Shown: positions 37,940 through 47,768 of the stretch, in pieces
How positions within the stretch are numbered: the first letter of the stretch is position 1
Layout of the letters: each line of letters opens with the position of its first letter
Assembly (NCBI GenBank): GCA_030614255.1
Contig: JAUWKI010000007.1
Span: forward strand, 1-59,146
Reading direction: 5' to 3'
Source of the DNA: Actinomycetes bacterium
Lineage (GTDB): Bacteria; Actinomycetota; Aquicultoria; UBA3085; Oleimmundimicrobiaceae
Length of the DNA stretch: 59,146 bases
The notes under the pieces: generated by a model
The model's input: only the letters and a program-made list of their open reading frames with translations
What the model was told of the DNA's origin: nothing
The model's database searches: none
Translations under genes and position numbers: made by a program

Positions 37940-40651
37940 ATGCTTAATTTACTGGGAAAAGTCCTTAGTTTAGGCGAAGGCAAAAAGTTAAAAAAATTGC
38001 AAGAAAAAGTTCAAAAAGTTAATGATTTAGAGTCAAAAGTTAGTGCTCTTTCCGATGACGAACTACTTAAAAAAACGGATGAGTTTAAGAATCGTCTAAA
38101 TAAAGGGGAAAACTTAGATGATATTTTGTCCGAAGCTTTTGCGGTGGTGAGAGAGGTTGCCAAGCGGAAGATAAATATGCGTCACTTTGATGTGCAAATT
38201 ATGGGCGGAATCGTTCTTCATGAAGGAAAAATAACTGAAATGGCAACGGGTGAAGGAAAAACTTTGGTGGCAACGCTTCCCGTTTATCTTAATACCCTCG
38301 AAGGCAAGGGCGTTCATGTGGTTACGGTAAATGACTATCTTGCAAAACGTGATGCGCAGTGGATGGGTCCGGTTTATCATTTTCTAGGACTGTCCACAAG
38401 TATAATACAGCACGATGCGGCCTACATTTATGATCCAAATTATGAGACTGAAGACGAAAGCATAGAACACCTTCGACCGGTAAGTAGGCATGAAGCATAT
38501 GAGGCGGATGTTACATACGGCACCAACAATGAATTTGGTTTCGATTATCTTCGGGACAATATGGCCCTAAGTCTTGAGCGAGTATCCCAGAGAGGTCATC
38601 GTTATGCCATCGTTGATGAAGTGGACAGCATTCTTATAGACGAGGCGAGAACGCCTCTTATAATATCGGGGCCGGCGGAAGACAGGAGCCGAATATGTAA
38701 AAAGGTCGAACAAGATGTCAATCGTATGAAGTGGTTGGTGATTGCGAAAGAAAGCAAGGACGCTGAGGAACTTGATTACAATGAAGAGAGTTATGACTTC
38801 ATAGCCAATGAGAAAGAAAATACTCTAAAGATAACGCCCCGGGGATATTCAAAAATAGCCAGAACTCTCAATATTACCGTCGATGATATAAGTGACCCCG
38901 AACAGTTGCCTTATGGTGTGCCAATGCTTGAGTGGATGAGTCGTTACAAGCAAAGCATGAAGGCACATTCGCTCTTTAAAAAAGATGTGGATTATCTTGT
39001 AAAAGACGGCCAAGTAGTAATAGTCGATGATTTTACCGGTCGTCTTATGCCCGGGAGAAGATATAGCGAGGGTCTTCATGAAGCAATTGAGGCGAAAGAA
39101 CGCGTCCATATAAGACAAGAAAATCAAACGCTGGCGACGATAACCTTACAAAATTATTTTAGGATGTATGAAAAACTTGCGGGTATGACCGGAACTGCAG
39201 CAACCGAAGCGGACGAGTTCATTCATATATATGGACTTGAAACAGTGGTGATTCCCACCAATAAACCCCTTGCAAGAGCAACTTTGTCGGATGTTATCTA
39301 CAAGACGGAAGAAGCCAAATTTCGGGCCATCGTCGAGGACATAATCGAACGTTATAAGAAAGGTCAACCTATTCTCGTTGGCACAATCTCTGTTGAGAAA
39401 TCCGAGCTTTTAAGCAAGATGCTTAGAAGAAGAGGGATTGAGCACGAAGTTTTAAATGCTAAATATCATGAGCGAGAAGCGCATATTGTGGCCCAAGCCG
39501 GGAAGAAAGGGGCTATCACAATAGCCACAAATATGGCCGGCAGGGGTACCGATATTGTTTTGGGCGGCAATCCTCCCAATCCTAAAGAGGCCGAGGAAGT
39601 GAAGAACGTCGGTGGACTGCATGTAATTGGAACAGGGCGTCATGAAGCCAGAAGAATTGACAATCAGTTGAGGGGTCGTTCGGGAAGGCAGGGAGACCCG
39701 GGTTCCTCTCAGTTTTATATCTCTTTAGAAGATAATCTCATGAGACTCTTTGGTGGAGATAGAATCGGAAACATAATGCAGAAATTAGGTCTGCCTGACG
39801 ATATGCCGATTGAACACGCTATGATATCTAAGTCTGTGGAGAGGGCCCAGCGTGAAGTGGAGTCCCAAAACTTTAATATCAGGAAACATGTTCTGGAATA
39901 TGACGATGTAATGAATACACAACGTGAAATTATTTATAAACAGAGGAGCCGTTGCTTAAAAGGAGAAGACTTTCACGAACAGGTATTTAATATTGTTGAA
40001 GATGTAATTGGAGAGATAGTCGAGATTTACACGAACAAAAATACCTATCCCGAGCAATGGAATTTAGACGGGCTCTTTTCTGATGTCTCTCAAATAATGT
40101 CTCTTTCATGGGGCAAAGATGATTTGGATTTACACTCATTAAAGCAGGAGGAGTTGCACCAAAGGTTGCTTGATTCAGCCAAACAGGCATATCAAGACAG
40201 AGAAAAGGAGCTGGGCTCAGATATATTGCGTGAAATGGAGCGTCACATTATGCTTCAGGTGGTTGACCACAGATGGAGAGAACAACTCTATGAAATAGAC
40301 TATCTCAAAGAGGGGATAGGGCTTAGAGCTATAGGTCAGAGAGACCCTCTTGTGGAATTTAAGCGCGAGGCATTTGAGAAGTGGACAGCTACTATGCATG
40401 GTATAAAAGAAGACTTTGTCAGATATGTTTTCCATGCTCATATTGTGAAAGAACCGCGTCGGGAAGCTGGTTCAAAAACATTATCCAATCAAGGAGGTGC
40501 CACGACTACCACATCTACCGTGCCTGTCGATAGACAGGGTGGGCAGGGAGCCGAAGCAAAGGAATCCGTTAGAAAAGGTAAAAAGATTGGAAGGAATGAG
40601 CCGTGTCCTTGTGGAAGTGGTAAAAAATACAAGAAATGTTGTGGAATTTAA
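37940..40651 (+). CDS. secA: Preprotein translocase ATPase SecA
   Basis: This 903-residue motor drives proteins through SecYEG. MRHFDVQIMGGIVLHEGKITEMATGEGKT (in pieces) holds the Walker A site, YGTNNEFGFDYLRDNMA and VDEVDSILIDEARTPLIISGP follow, and TNMAGRGTDI and GRSGRQGDPG are helicase motifs. The C-terminus ends PCPCGSGKKYKKCCG, the zinc-binding tail that contacts SecB or ribosomes. Between the core and this tail, DNA at 40518-40547 is a variant of the window's dispersed palindrome, encoding TVPVDRQGGQG in the flexible linker. It precedes prfB, as in many Gram-positives. Confidence 0.95.
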   Translation: MLNLLGKVLSLGEGKKLKKLQEKVQKVNDLESKVSALSDDELLKKTDEFKNRLNKGENLDDILSEAFAVVREVAKRKINMRHFDVQIMGGIVLHEGKITEMATGEGKTLVATLPVYLNTLEGKGVHVVTVNDYLAKRDAQWMGPVYHFLGLSTSIIQHDAAYIYDPNYETEDESIEHLRPVSRHEAYEADVTYGTNNEFGFDYLRDNMALSLERVSQRGHRYAIVDEVDSILIDEARTPLIISGPAEDRSRICKKVEQDVNRMKWLVIAKESKDAEELDYNEESYDFIANEKENTLKITPRGYSKIARTLNITVDDISDPEQLPYGVPMLEWMSRYKQSMKAHSLFKKDVDYLVKDGQVVIVDDFTGRLMPGRRYSEGLHEAIEAKERVHIRQENQTLATITLQNYFRMYEKLAGMTGTAATEADEFIHIYGLETVVIPTNKPLARATLSDVIYKTEEAKFRAIVEDIIERYKKGQPILVGTISVEKSELLSKMLRRRGIEHEVLNAKYHEREAHIVAQAGKKGAITIATNMAGRGTDIVLGGNPPNPKEAEEVKNVGGLHVIGTGRHEARRIDNQLRGRSGRQGDPGSSQFYISLEDNLMRLFGGDRIGNIMQKLGLPDDMPIEHAMISKSVERAQREVESQNFNIRKHVLEYDDVMNTQREIIYKQRSRCLKGEDFHEQVFNIVEDVIGEIVEIYTNKNTYPEQWNLDGLFSDVSQIMSLSWGKDDLDLHSLKQEELHQRLLDSAKQAYQDREKELGSDILREMERHIMLQVVDHRWREQLYEIDYLKEGIGLRAIGQRDPLVEFKREAFEKWTATMHGIKEDFVRYVFHAHIVKEPRREAGSKTLSNQGGATTTTSTVPVDRQGGQGAEAKESVRKGKKIGRNEPCPCGSGKKYKKCCGI
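40518..40547 (+). repeat. Dispersed palindrome variant inside secA
   Basis: CCGTGCCTGTCGATAGACAG, then GGTGGGCAGG. It opens with the same CCGTGCCTG as the intergenic copy at 58678 and has a CCTGTC-GATA-GACAGG stem. It is read in frame within the SecA linker. Confidence 0.55.
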
Positions 40652-40702
40652 TAGTTGTAGAGGACAATAAATAATCTTAATTTTTTGAGGACGGAGAATG
40701 TG

Positions 40703-41813
40703 ATGATAATAAATTATAATAGAGAATTGAAGAGTTTGGAGAAAAAAATACAAAAGATAAGAGAGTATCTTTGACATAGATTCTAACAGAAAAGAGATTA
40801 GCGAACTTGAACTTAAAATGAGCAAACCGGGGTTGTGGGATAATCCCGCTGAAGCTCAGAAGATGATGGGAAAATTAAAAGAGCTTAAAGAAGATGTATC
40901 TTTGTGGGACGAGATTCACAGAGAGTATGATGATTTGTGTCTATTAAATGAGCTTGCTGTTTCCGAGAAGGATGAGAATTTAAGCGGGGAAGTGGAAGAA
41001 AACTTAAAGAAGCTTAAAAAAGATATTGAGAAGATGGAGTTGGAAAGCTGGTTTACAGGAAAGTTTGACCATCATGATTCTATTGTATCAATCCATTCTG
41101 GAGCGGGGGGAATCGAGTCTCAAGATTGGGCGGAGATGCTTCTTAGAATGTATCTTAGATGGGCTGAAAGAAAAGATTTTAAAACGGAGATAAATGATAT
41201 TCAAGTTGATGAAGAAGCGGGAATTAAAAACGTTACTTTCACTGTTAGGGGTAGAAATGCTTATGGTTTTTTGAGGGCCGAAAAGGGTGTGCACAGACTT
41301 GTAAGGATATCTCCTTTTGATGCTTCGAGTCGTCGACATACCTCTTTTTCCTCAGTCGATGTTATCCCTTTTATTGATGAAGATATTGAGATAGTTATCG
41401 ATGTCAAGGATTTAAGGATTGAAACCTACAGGGCGAGTGGTGCCGGTGGGCAACATGTTAATGTAACTGATTCTGCTGTTAGAATTACCCATATTCCAAC
41501 GAGTACTGTTGCTCAATGTCAAAGCGAGCGCTCCCAATTTCAAAATAAAGATACCGCTATGAAGATTTTACGAGCCAGGCTTTTTGTGAAAGAGCAGGAG
41601 CGAAAGAGAGAGGAACTCACAAAACTTAGAGGAGAGAAGAGAGAGATTGCCTGGGGCAGTCAGATAAGATCATACATTCTTCATCCATATAGTTTAGCTA
41701 AAGACCACAGAACCGGAGTTGAAAAGGGTAATGTGCAAGCTGTGTTAAACGGAGACTTAGATGACTTTATTGTTGCTTACCATAGGCAAAGAGTGGCAGA
41801 AAAGAAAGGGTAA
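40703..41813 (+). CDS. prfB: Peptide chain release factor 2 (programmed +1 frameshift)
   Basis: Translation starts at ATG 40703 (GGAG six bases before) and runs 23 codons to TAT-CTT-TGA-C. This is the classical RF2 autoregulatory site: ribosomes slip +1 at CTT (40769-40771), skip T40772 and continue in the frame ending at 41813, giving about 369 residues. The main frame carries SGAGGIESQDWAEMLLRMY, RASGAGGQHVNVTDSAVRITH (the GGQ motif that triggers peptide release) and the SPF codon-recognition tripeptide in RISPFDAS. When RF2 is scarce, UGA is read slowly and slippage raises RF2 output. The Shine-Dalgarno-like stimulator before the slip site is only AGAGAG. Confidence 0.95.
40769..40775 (+). 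promoter_or_regulatory. RF2 programmed frameshift site
   Basis: CTT TGA C: slippery Leu codon, in-frame UGA stop (40772-40774) and the favoured following C. Both frames join into a full RF2. Confidence 0.93.
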
Positions 41814-42073
41814 TGGGTATAGGGTAAAGTTCAGTCATCAGCCGCCAGACTCCAGTCTTCAGCAAAACAAAACATAAGTAAAGAAAAGGTGAGGGTAAAA
41901 GATAAAAGATTAATTTTTCCCCGTCATTGCCCTGCCTGCTGGCAGGCAGGGGTGGGGGTGAAAAGTTCCCATTCGTCATTACGAACCGAAGGTAAAGCAA
42001 TCTCAATTATTTTTGAATTCTTAATTTACAATGTTGTCCACTAAAGGTTTTTAGCAGTTAGAAGGGCAGGAAA
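41814..42073 (+). repeat. Repeat block between prfB and the PHP gene
   Basis: Contains CAGCCGCCAGACTCCAG words, a CCGTCATTGC element interrupted by CCTGCCTGCTGGCAGGCAGG (41931-41950) and GGTGGGGGTGAAAAG, then a second CGTCATTACGAACCGAAGG...AAGCAATCTCA element (41973-42005). No gene. Confidence 0.7.
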
Positions 42074-42799
42074 TTGAAGCTAAAAGTTGATTTACACACT
42101 CATACAGTGGCCAGCGGTCACGCATACAGCACGATTATGGAGATGGCCAAAGCTGCCAAAGATAAGGGACTTGAAGCCATAGCCATAACTGACCATGGCC
42201 CCGCGTTACCTGGTGGAGCACATCCTTTCCATTTTTGGAATTTGAGGGTATTGCCAAAAGAAATTTTTGGAGTGAGAATTTTAAAGGGAGCGGAAGCCAA
42301 CATAATCAATTCGAGAGGTGAGCTCGATTTGGAAGATGAACTCCTCAAGACCCTAGACGTGGTACTTGTGGCCTTTCATCCAGGATGTGGTTATGAAAAT
42401 AAAGGGGTTACAGAAAATACCAAATCGATGATTTCGGCGATGGAGAATCCACATGTTCATATCGTTGCTCACCCGGGAAATCCCAGCTTTCCTATGGATG
42501 CGAGCAAAATTGTTGTCGCGGCCGAGAAATATAATGTTTCAATTGAGATTAACAACAGCTCTCTTCTCTCAACAACCAGTCGTTTCGGAAGCTACAAGAG
42601 CTGTCTATCCATTGCGACCGAGGCTTATAAATCCGGTTTGGATATTGTTGTGACCAGTGATGCTCACATAGCGAGCTCGGTTGGAAATTTTAATGAGGCG
42701 ATTAGTCTTACTTCAAAAGCGGGATTTTCCGAGAAAAAAATATTAAATAGCTCAGTCGATAAAGTTTTAAATTTTTTGGGAAAAAAATCTCCATGTTAG
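42074..42799 (+). CDS. PHP-domain phosphatase (YcdX-like)
   Basis: This 241-residue protein has the metal-binding PHP signature: VDLHTHTVASGHAYSTI at the N-terminus, AITDHGPALPGGAH, GAEANII, HIVAHPGNPSF and VTSDAHIAS. It resembles YcdX-type phosphoesterases, which act on phosphate monoesters with a trinuclear metal centre. It starts at TTG with a modest AGG upstream. The physiological substrate is unknown. Histidinol phosphatase is a related alternative, but this short YcdX form fits better and no his genes are adjacent. Confidence 0.83.
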   Translation: MKLKVDLHTHTVASGHAYSTIMEMAKAAKDKGLEAIAITDHGPALPGGAHPFHFWNLRVLPKEIFGVRILKGAEANIINSRGELDLEDELLKTLDVVLVAFHPGCGYENKGVTENTKSMISAMENPHVHIVAHPGNPSFPMDASKIVVAAEKYNVSIEINNSSLLSTTSRFGSYKSCLSIATEAYKSGLDIVVTSDAHIASSVGNFNEAISLTSKAGFSEKKILNSSVDKVLNFLGKKSPC

Positions 42800-42878
42800 T
42801 CAGGTATTGAATAAATCAAAATTAAGTGCTAAAAGTAGTTTCAATAAATTAAATTAATTTCTAAAAAGGATTGTTTAC

Positions 42879-43700
42879 TTGAAACGTGACGAACTCGAAA
42901 AACTTCTTAAAGAGAAAGCTCGGATTCTCAGAAGAGATATCGTAAAAATGATAGGTGAAGCTGGCTCCGGTCATCCGGGTGGCTCACTTTCAGCGGCCGA
43001 TGTCGTGGCGACTCTTTACTTTTACCACATGCGTCATAATCCAAAAGATCCCTCTTGGCCAGAGAGAGACAGGTTTGTTTTAAGCAAAGGTCACGCCTGT
43101 CCCGTTCTGTACGCGGCCTTAGCCGAATCCGGTTATTTTGAGAAAAATATTTTATGGACTTTACGTAAACTTGGAAGCATTCTTCAAGGTCATCCTGACA
43201 TGAGAAAGGTACCCGGAATTGAGATTTCATCAGGTTCTCTCGGGCAGGGCCTAGCCGCTGCTAACGGCATGGCCTTAACGGCTCGGCTCACGAATAAAGA
43301 TTACAAGGTTTATGTCATGATTGGGGACGGGGAGTCACAAGAGGGTGAGATATGGGAAGCTTCAATGTTTGCGGCTCATTATAAGTTGGATAACTTGGTT
43401 GCGATTCTCGACTATAATAAATTACAAATTGATGGTTCCATTTGTGAAGTGATGGATATCAAACCCGTAGTTGATAAATGGCGGGCATTTGGATGGCATG
43501 TTTTTGAGATAGATGGACACGATATCATGCAAATTGTAGATACTTTAAAAGCTGCTGATGAAATCAGAGGAAAGCCAAGTATGATAGTTGCTAATACCAT
43601 CAAAGGTAAAGGCGTGTCTTTTATGGAAAATGTTTGTGGTTTTCATGGAAAAGCACCCAATAAAGAGCAGGTGGAGATAGCTTTAAGGGAGCTTAGTTGA
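42879..43700 (+). CDS. tktA: Transketolase, N-terminal subunit
   Basis: This 273-residue protein is the thiamine-diphosphate-binding half of a split transketolase, which shuttles two-carbon units in the pentose phosphate pathway. GSGHPGGSLSAADVVATLYFYHM, RDRFVLSKGHACPVLYA, GSLGQGLAAANGMAL and the ThDP motif GDGESQEGEIWEA...NLVAILDYNKLQIDG are clear. It starts at TTG. The C-terminal half is a separate gene 224 bases downstream, unlike most split transketolases where the two genes abut. Confidence 0.92.
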   Translation: MKRDELEKLLKEKARILRRDIVKMIGEAGSGHPGGSLSAADVVATLYFYHMRHNPKDPSWPERDRFVLSKGHACPVLYAALAESGYFEKNILWTLRKLGSILQGHPDMRKVPGIEISSGSLGQGLAAANGMALTARLTNKDYKVYVMIGDGESQEGEIWEASMFAAHYKLDNLVAILDYNKLQIDGSICEVMDIKPVVDKWRAFGWHVFEIDGHDIMQIVDTLKAADEIRGKPSMIVANTIKGKGVSFMENVCGFHGKAPNKEQVEIALRELS

Positions 43701-43924
43701 TTAAGTGGAGATTAAGTGGAGATTACAATTAGTTACCATTAATTACAATGAATTTCAATATCAGCACTCAGTAAATTTCCTCTCCCTTGATGGGGAAGGG
43801 TTAGCCTGCCTGCCGGCAGGCAGGGGTGGGGGTGAACTCCCGACTTCCCACTAAGAGACTTCCGACTGATAGAATTAAGGGGTAAGGAAGAAAACCGAAA
43901 GCTAATAATTTATGAAGGGGTAAG
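43701..43924 (+). repeat. Repeat block splitting the transketolase pair
   Basis: Holds ATTAAGTGGAG twice and an ATTACAATTAG...CAATATCAGCACTCAGTAAA segment (43701-43778) shared with 27301-27435, a CCTGCCTGCCGGCAGGCAGG copy (43805-43824) followed by GGTGGGGGTGAAC, and an ACTAAGAGACTTCCGACTGATAG word (43850-43872). Confidence 0.75.
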
Positions 43925-44866
43925 ATGGTGGAGAAAAAGGCAACCAGAGAAGGGTATGGCGATGCTCTTTTAGAGCTAGGGAGAGAGTACTCCAATGTTG
44001 TTGTGCTAGATGCTGACCTCGCAAAATCTACGCAAAGCTATAGGTTTAAAGAAGCTTTCCCTGATAGATTTTTTGATTGTGGTGTGGCCGAACAAAATAT
44101 GATGGGAACCGCCGCGGGTCTTGCTGCCTCGGGCATGATTTGCTATACGGGCTCGTTTGCCATTTTTGCAACCGGTAGGGCCTTTGAACAAATTAGAAAC
44201 ACGATTGCGTATTCAAATTTAAATGTGAAGATATGTCCAACTCATGCCGGCATTACAGTGGGAGAAGATGGAGCTTCTCATCAAACCGTTGAGGACTTGG
44301 CCTTGATGAGAGTTATTCCTAACCTCAAAGTGATTATTCCCGCCGATTATTATGAAGCAAAAGCAGCCGCTAAAGCCGCAGCTGAGATAGATGGTCCTGT
44401 TTTTATAAGGATGGGAAGACCTAAAATCCCAACGATATTTGATGAAAATTATGAGTTTGAGTTTGGGAAAGTTCTTAAGTTAAGAGAAGGAAAAGATGTA
44501 ACTATTTGTGCTGTTGGGATTATGGTCGGAGTTAGTCTTGAAGCAGCTGATGAGTTGGCTAAAGAGGGGATAGGGGCTGAGGTTTTAAATATTCATACGC
44601 TCAAGCCGCTTGATGAGAAAACTATTTTGGAATCGGTTAAGAAGACAGGTAGCGTAGTGACCGCCGAAGAGCATAGCATAATCGGTGGTTTAGGTGGAGC
44701 GATTTCTGAACTTTTAGGCAAAAAGATGCCTCTACCAATAGAGATGGTCGGGGTAAAAGATAGGTTTGGAACATCCGGGAGCATACCTGAGTTGCTCGAT
44801 TATTTCGGGCTTTCCAAACAAGATATAGTTGTTGCCGTAAAGTCTGTTTTGGCGAGGAAACCTTAA
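43925..44866 (+). CDS. tktB: Transketolase, C-terminal subunit
   Basis: This 313-residue protein carries the pyrimidine-binding and C-terminal domains of transketolase. VVVLDADLAKSTQSYRF, DRFFDCGVAEQNMMGTAAGLA (catalytic Glu), GASHQTVEDLALMR and VTAEEHSIIGGLGGAISELL are visible. It pairs with the N-terminal subunit just upstream to make the active heterodimer. AAGGGG precedes the ATG. Relatives include split 1-deoxyxylulose-5-phosphate synthase, but the paired N-terminal half resembles transketolase. Confidence 0.92.
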   Translation: MVEKKATREGYGDALLELGREYSNVVVLDADLAKSTQSYRFKEAFPDRFFDCGVAEQNMMGTAAGLAASGMICYTGSFAIFATGRAFEQIRNTIAYSNLNVKICPTHAGITVGEDGASHQTVEDLALMRVIPNLKVIIPADYYEAKAAAKAAAEIDGPVFIRMGRPKIPTIFDENYEFEFGKVLKLREGKDVTICAVGIMVGVSLEAADELAKEGIGAEVLNIHTLKPLDEKTILESVKKTGSVVTAEEHSIIGGLGGAISELLGKKMPLPIEMVGVKDRFGTSGSIPELLDYFGLSKQDIVVAVKSVLARKP

Positions 44867-44927
44867 TGTTGTTTTTTGATTCGAAGGGTCTTTTCTGTTA
44901 CTATTTGCATTCGGGAGCGGATGCTAA

Positions 44928-45617
44928 ATGATTGATATGAAAAATGTCACCATGGTTTATAATGGCAGCAAAAGTCCTGCTGTTGAAGATATAAACCTTA
45001 AAGTAAAGAAGGGCGAGTTTTTATTTTTGGTTGGGCCGAGTGGCTCAGGAAAGTCAACTCTTGTCAAGCTCATGATAAGAGAACTTGTTCCCACAAGAGG
45101 AGATATACATATAGCTGGTCACGACATAGTTCGCATGCGTTTGGGGAAAGTCCATCTTTTAAGAAGAAATATAGGATGTGTCTTCCAAGACTTCAAACTT
45201 CTTCCAAATAAAACCGCTTATGAAAATGTTGCCTTCGCATTAGAAGTTATAGGGAAATCTCAACACGCAATTAAATCCCAAGCCCCGGAGGCTTTGAAAC
45301 TGGTTGGTTTGAAAGGAAAATTCGATAGGTATCCGAGCGAGCTTTCTGGTGGTGAGCAGCAAAGAGTCTCTTTGGCCAGGGCCTTTGTTAACAGGCCACC
45401 GCTGCTTCTTGCGGATGAGCCCACCGGTAATCTGGACCCGAGTATTTCCATGGAAATAATGATATTGCTAGAGAGGATAAATAAAACAGGAACTACTGTT
45501 TTGATGGCTACCCATGACAAAGAGATGGTAAATAACTTGCGCAAGAGGGTTGTGGCGTTGGAACACGGTAAAATAGTTAGGGACCAAGCCAGAGGAGTAT
45601 ATGGGCATGAAGTTTAG
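44928..45617 (+). CDS. ftsE: Cell-division ABC transporter ATPase FtsE
   Basis: This 229-residue ATPase works with FtsX at the division septum to activate peptidoglycan hydrolases. Walker [15 protein letters not shown], signature [15 protein letters not shown], Walker [13 protein letters not shown] and the H-loop ATHDKE are intact, and [23 protein letters not shown] is typical of FtsE. It overlaps ftsX by 11-17 bases, so translation is coupled. prfB lies four genes upstream, close to the usual prfB-ftsE-ftsX order but interrupted by the PHP and transketolase genes. Confidence 0.95.
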   Translation: MIDMKNVTMVYNGSKSPAVEDINLKVKKGEFLFLVGPSGSGKSTLVKLMIRELVPTRGDIHIAGHDIVRMRLGKVHLLRRNIGCVFQDFKLLPNKTAYENVAFALEVIGKSQHAIKSQAPEALKLVGLKGKFDRYPSELSGGEQQRVSLARAFVNRPPLLLADEPTGNLDPSISMEIMILLERINKTGTTVLMATHDKEMVNNLRKRVVALEHGKIVRDQARGVYGHEV

Positions 45618-46512
45618 ACCGATTTATTTTACTCACGAAGCAATCGATAACATGCGGAAAAATTTTGCGATGAGCAGCGCTGCTATTAGCACAGCCGCTC
45701 TATCGTTATTTTTGGTCGGCGTGTTTTTGCTCATATTTTTTGTTTGGAATTCTTTCATGGGGGCAACACTTTCGAAATTAGAGATTGAGGTTTTTTTGAA
45801 GGACTCCGCTACCCCGGAGCAGGTTGAGAATTTTCAAAACGAAATATTGTCATGGGATGAAGTAAAAACCATAAAGTATATATCAAAAGATGAAGCTTTA
45901 AAGATATTTAAAGAAAAAATGAAGGATAAACCCGAGATGCTCGAGGCAATGACGGGAAATCCTCTTCCTGCTTCAATAAGAGTATTTTTAAACGATGCTC
46001 ACGATACCGACTTAGTTGTCGGAAAGATTAAGGGTTACAAGAATCTTGAAAATTTGGTAGAAGATGCCACTGTTGATATCAAATATGGCGCGGATTATAT
46101 CGAGAAATTGTTTTCCGTAATTAAGCTGATTGGATGGGTAGGACTTGCAGCTGCGGCCCTGCTTTGCTTTGCATCGATTGTTATGATAATTAACACCATA
46201 AGACTTACTATTCTTGCGAGAAAGAGAGAAGTTTCCATAATGAGATTGGTTGGTGCCTCAAAATGGTTCGTGCGATGGCCATTTCTTCTCGAGGGCATGT
46301 TTCAAGGTTTTATCGGGGCCTTAATATCTATTGGGTTGGTTTATTTTGTCAAGGTTTGGGTTTTGCGACAGGTAACCGAGGTGGTACCTTTCTTAGATCT
46401 TTCTGTTAGTAATGTGTTGTTTTTATGGTTAGTTCTAGGAATGGTTTTAGGAGGAGTTTTAATAGGAGCGGCCGGAAGCACCATAGCATTAAGACGTTTC
46501 TTGAAAGTTTAA
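45601..46512 (+). CDS. ftsX: Cell-division protein FtsX
   Basis: This 303-residue membrane protein has an N-terminal helix (about residues 24-46), an extracellular domain (about 50-165) and three further helices, the last two around 225-250 and 270-292. [15 protein letters not shown] and [11 protein letters not shown] in the outer domain match FtsX. The domain binds hydrolase activators such as EnvC or RipC, and the next gene encodes a coiled-coil M23 protein of that kind. The start is ATG 45601 or 45607, inside the end of ftsE, with AGAGGAG upstream. Confidence 0.94.
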   Translation: MGMKFRPIYFTHEAIDNMRKNFAMSSAAISTAALSLFLVGVFLLIFFVWNSFMGATLSKLEIEVFLKDSATPEQVENFQNEILSWDEVKTIKYISKDEALKIFKEKMKDKPEMLEAMTGNPLPASIRVFLNDAHDTDLVVGKIKGYKNLENLVEDATVDIKYGADYIEKLFSVIKLIGWVGLAAAALLCFASIVMIINTIRLTILARKREVSIMRLVGASKWFVRWPFLLEGMFQGFIGALISIGLVYFVKVWVLRQVTEVVPFLDLSVSNVLFLWLVLGMVLGGVLIGAAGSTIALRRFLKV

Positions 46513-46532
46513 TGAAAAACTAGGCGGTGTTT

Positions 46533-47753
46533 ATGCTCCGAACAAGTCGCATTAGTGGTATTTTAACGGTCTTTTTGGTAATTATTATTATCCCTCTTCT
46601 TACTCACCCTGTTTTATCCTCCCCAATCAACGAAGCTGAAGATGAACTTAAATCTATAAATGAGCAAATCGAGGAAAATCTTAAAAAAATTGAAGAAACA
46701 GAACAGGAAGAATCCGATCTTTTGCAAGAAATCTCGGATATAGATGGTAACCTTCGGACAAGCGAGGATCAATTAACCGAGATAAATAGTCAATTGAGTG
46801 CGACGTTAAATAGATGTGAAGAGGTCGAAGGTGAGCTAGGGGTAGTACGGGGGCTGCTTCAAGAGACCGAGTATGAGCTTGAAGAGCTAAGGAAGAAGCT
46901 CATAAAGCAAAATGGCATTCTGGATAAGAGAATAAGAAATATTTATAAGCAAGGAAATCTAACTTATTTAGAAGTTGTGCTGAACGCAAGCGACTTTTCG
47001 GATTTATTAAATCGGCTATCTTTTCTTCATTTAATTATTAATCAAGATGCAACACTCCTCTCTGAAATAAAATTTACTAAAGATAAGACAGATACAAAGA
47101 AATTTGAGATAGAGAAACAAAAGGAAGAAATTGAAGAGAAGCAAGAGATATTAAAGGAAGAAACGACGAAGTTGGAGAGCTTAAAAATTGCTGAGGAATC
47201 TCGCAGAAACGAGATTCAGTCTAGAATGAATCGCAAGGAAGAGTTGCTCGAAGAGATATGTCTTGATAAGGTTGCTCTTAAACAAGCTGAAAAAGAACTT
47301 GAAAAATCGTCACAAGAAATAGCAGAATATATTAGGCGGATTGAAAACGGTGAAGATTCTCCTCGGCCTGTCAGCTCGTTTCGGTGGCCGACATCCGGGC
47401 CGGTCACATCCGGTTTTGGTATGAGATGGCACCCCATATTCGGGGGCTACAGAATGCATAATGGAATCGATATAGGAGCTCCATATGGACAAAAAATTGT
47501 TGCGGCTCAAAGTGGAACGGTAATATTTACAGGTTGGAAAGGTGGTTATGGCCGAACTTTGATGATTTCTCATGGTGGCGGGATTACCACTCTTTATGCT
47601 CATACTTCTGCCATATATGTAAGTGAAGGTCAAAAAGTCGAGAAAAGGCAGAAGGTTGCCGCTGTTGGAAGCACGGGATATAGCACGGGTCCTCATTTAC
47701 ATTTTGAAGTTCGTGTAAACGGAGAACCTCAAAATCCTATGAACTGGTTCTAA
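46533..47753 (+). CDS. Coiled-coil M23 peptidase (EnvC/PcsB-like)
   Basis: This roughly 406-residue exported protein has a signal peptide (residues 1-30), a long acidic coiled coil (about 33-270) and a C-terminal M23 peptidase domain (about 295-400). The zinc site appears complete: His and Asp in HNGIDIGAPYG and the HLHFEVR pair near the end, so it may be an active endopeptidase rather than a degenerate activator. Its coiled coil resembles EnvC and PcsB, which dock on FtsX. The adjacent ftsEX genes support a role in septal wall cleavage. ATG 46533 is preferred over GTG 46527. Confidence 0.9.
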   Translation: MLRTSRISGILTVFLVIIIIPLLTHPVLSSPINEAEDELKSINEQIEENLKKIEETEQEESDLLQEISDIDGNLRTSEDQLTEINSQLSATLNRCEEVEGELGVVRGLLQETEYELEELRKKLIKQNGILDKRIRNIYKQGNLTYLEVVLNASDFSDLLNRLSFLHLIINQDATLLSEIKFTKDKTDTKKFEIEKQKEEIEEKQEILKEETTKLESLKIAEESRRNEIQSRMNRKEELLEEICLDKVALKQAEKELEKSSQEIAEYIRRIENGEDSPRPVSSFRWPTSGPVTSGFGMRWHPIFGGYRMHNGIDIGAPYGQKIVAAQSGTVIFTGWKGGYGRTLMISHGGGITTLYAHTSAIYVSEGQKVEKRQKVAAVGSTGYSTGPHLHFEVRVNGEPQNPMNWF

Positions 47754-47768
47754 AATAGAGGTGTTTAA

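Noticed and set aside
42074-42799. PHP protein as histidinol phosphatase
   Set aside because: Motifs and the 241-residue length fit YcdX-like phosphatases better, and hisG is 15 kb away with no other his genes.
43701-43780. Repeat units resembling a CRISPR array
   Set aside because: Units are 10-11 bases with no unique spacers, and no cas genes are nearby; the same holds for 27240-27475.
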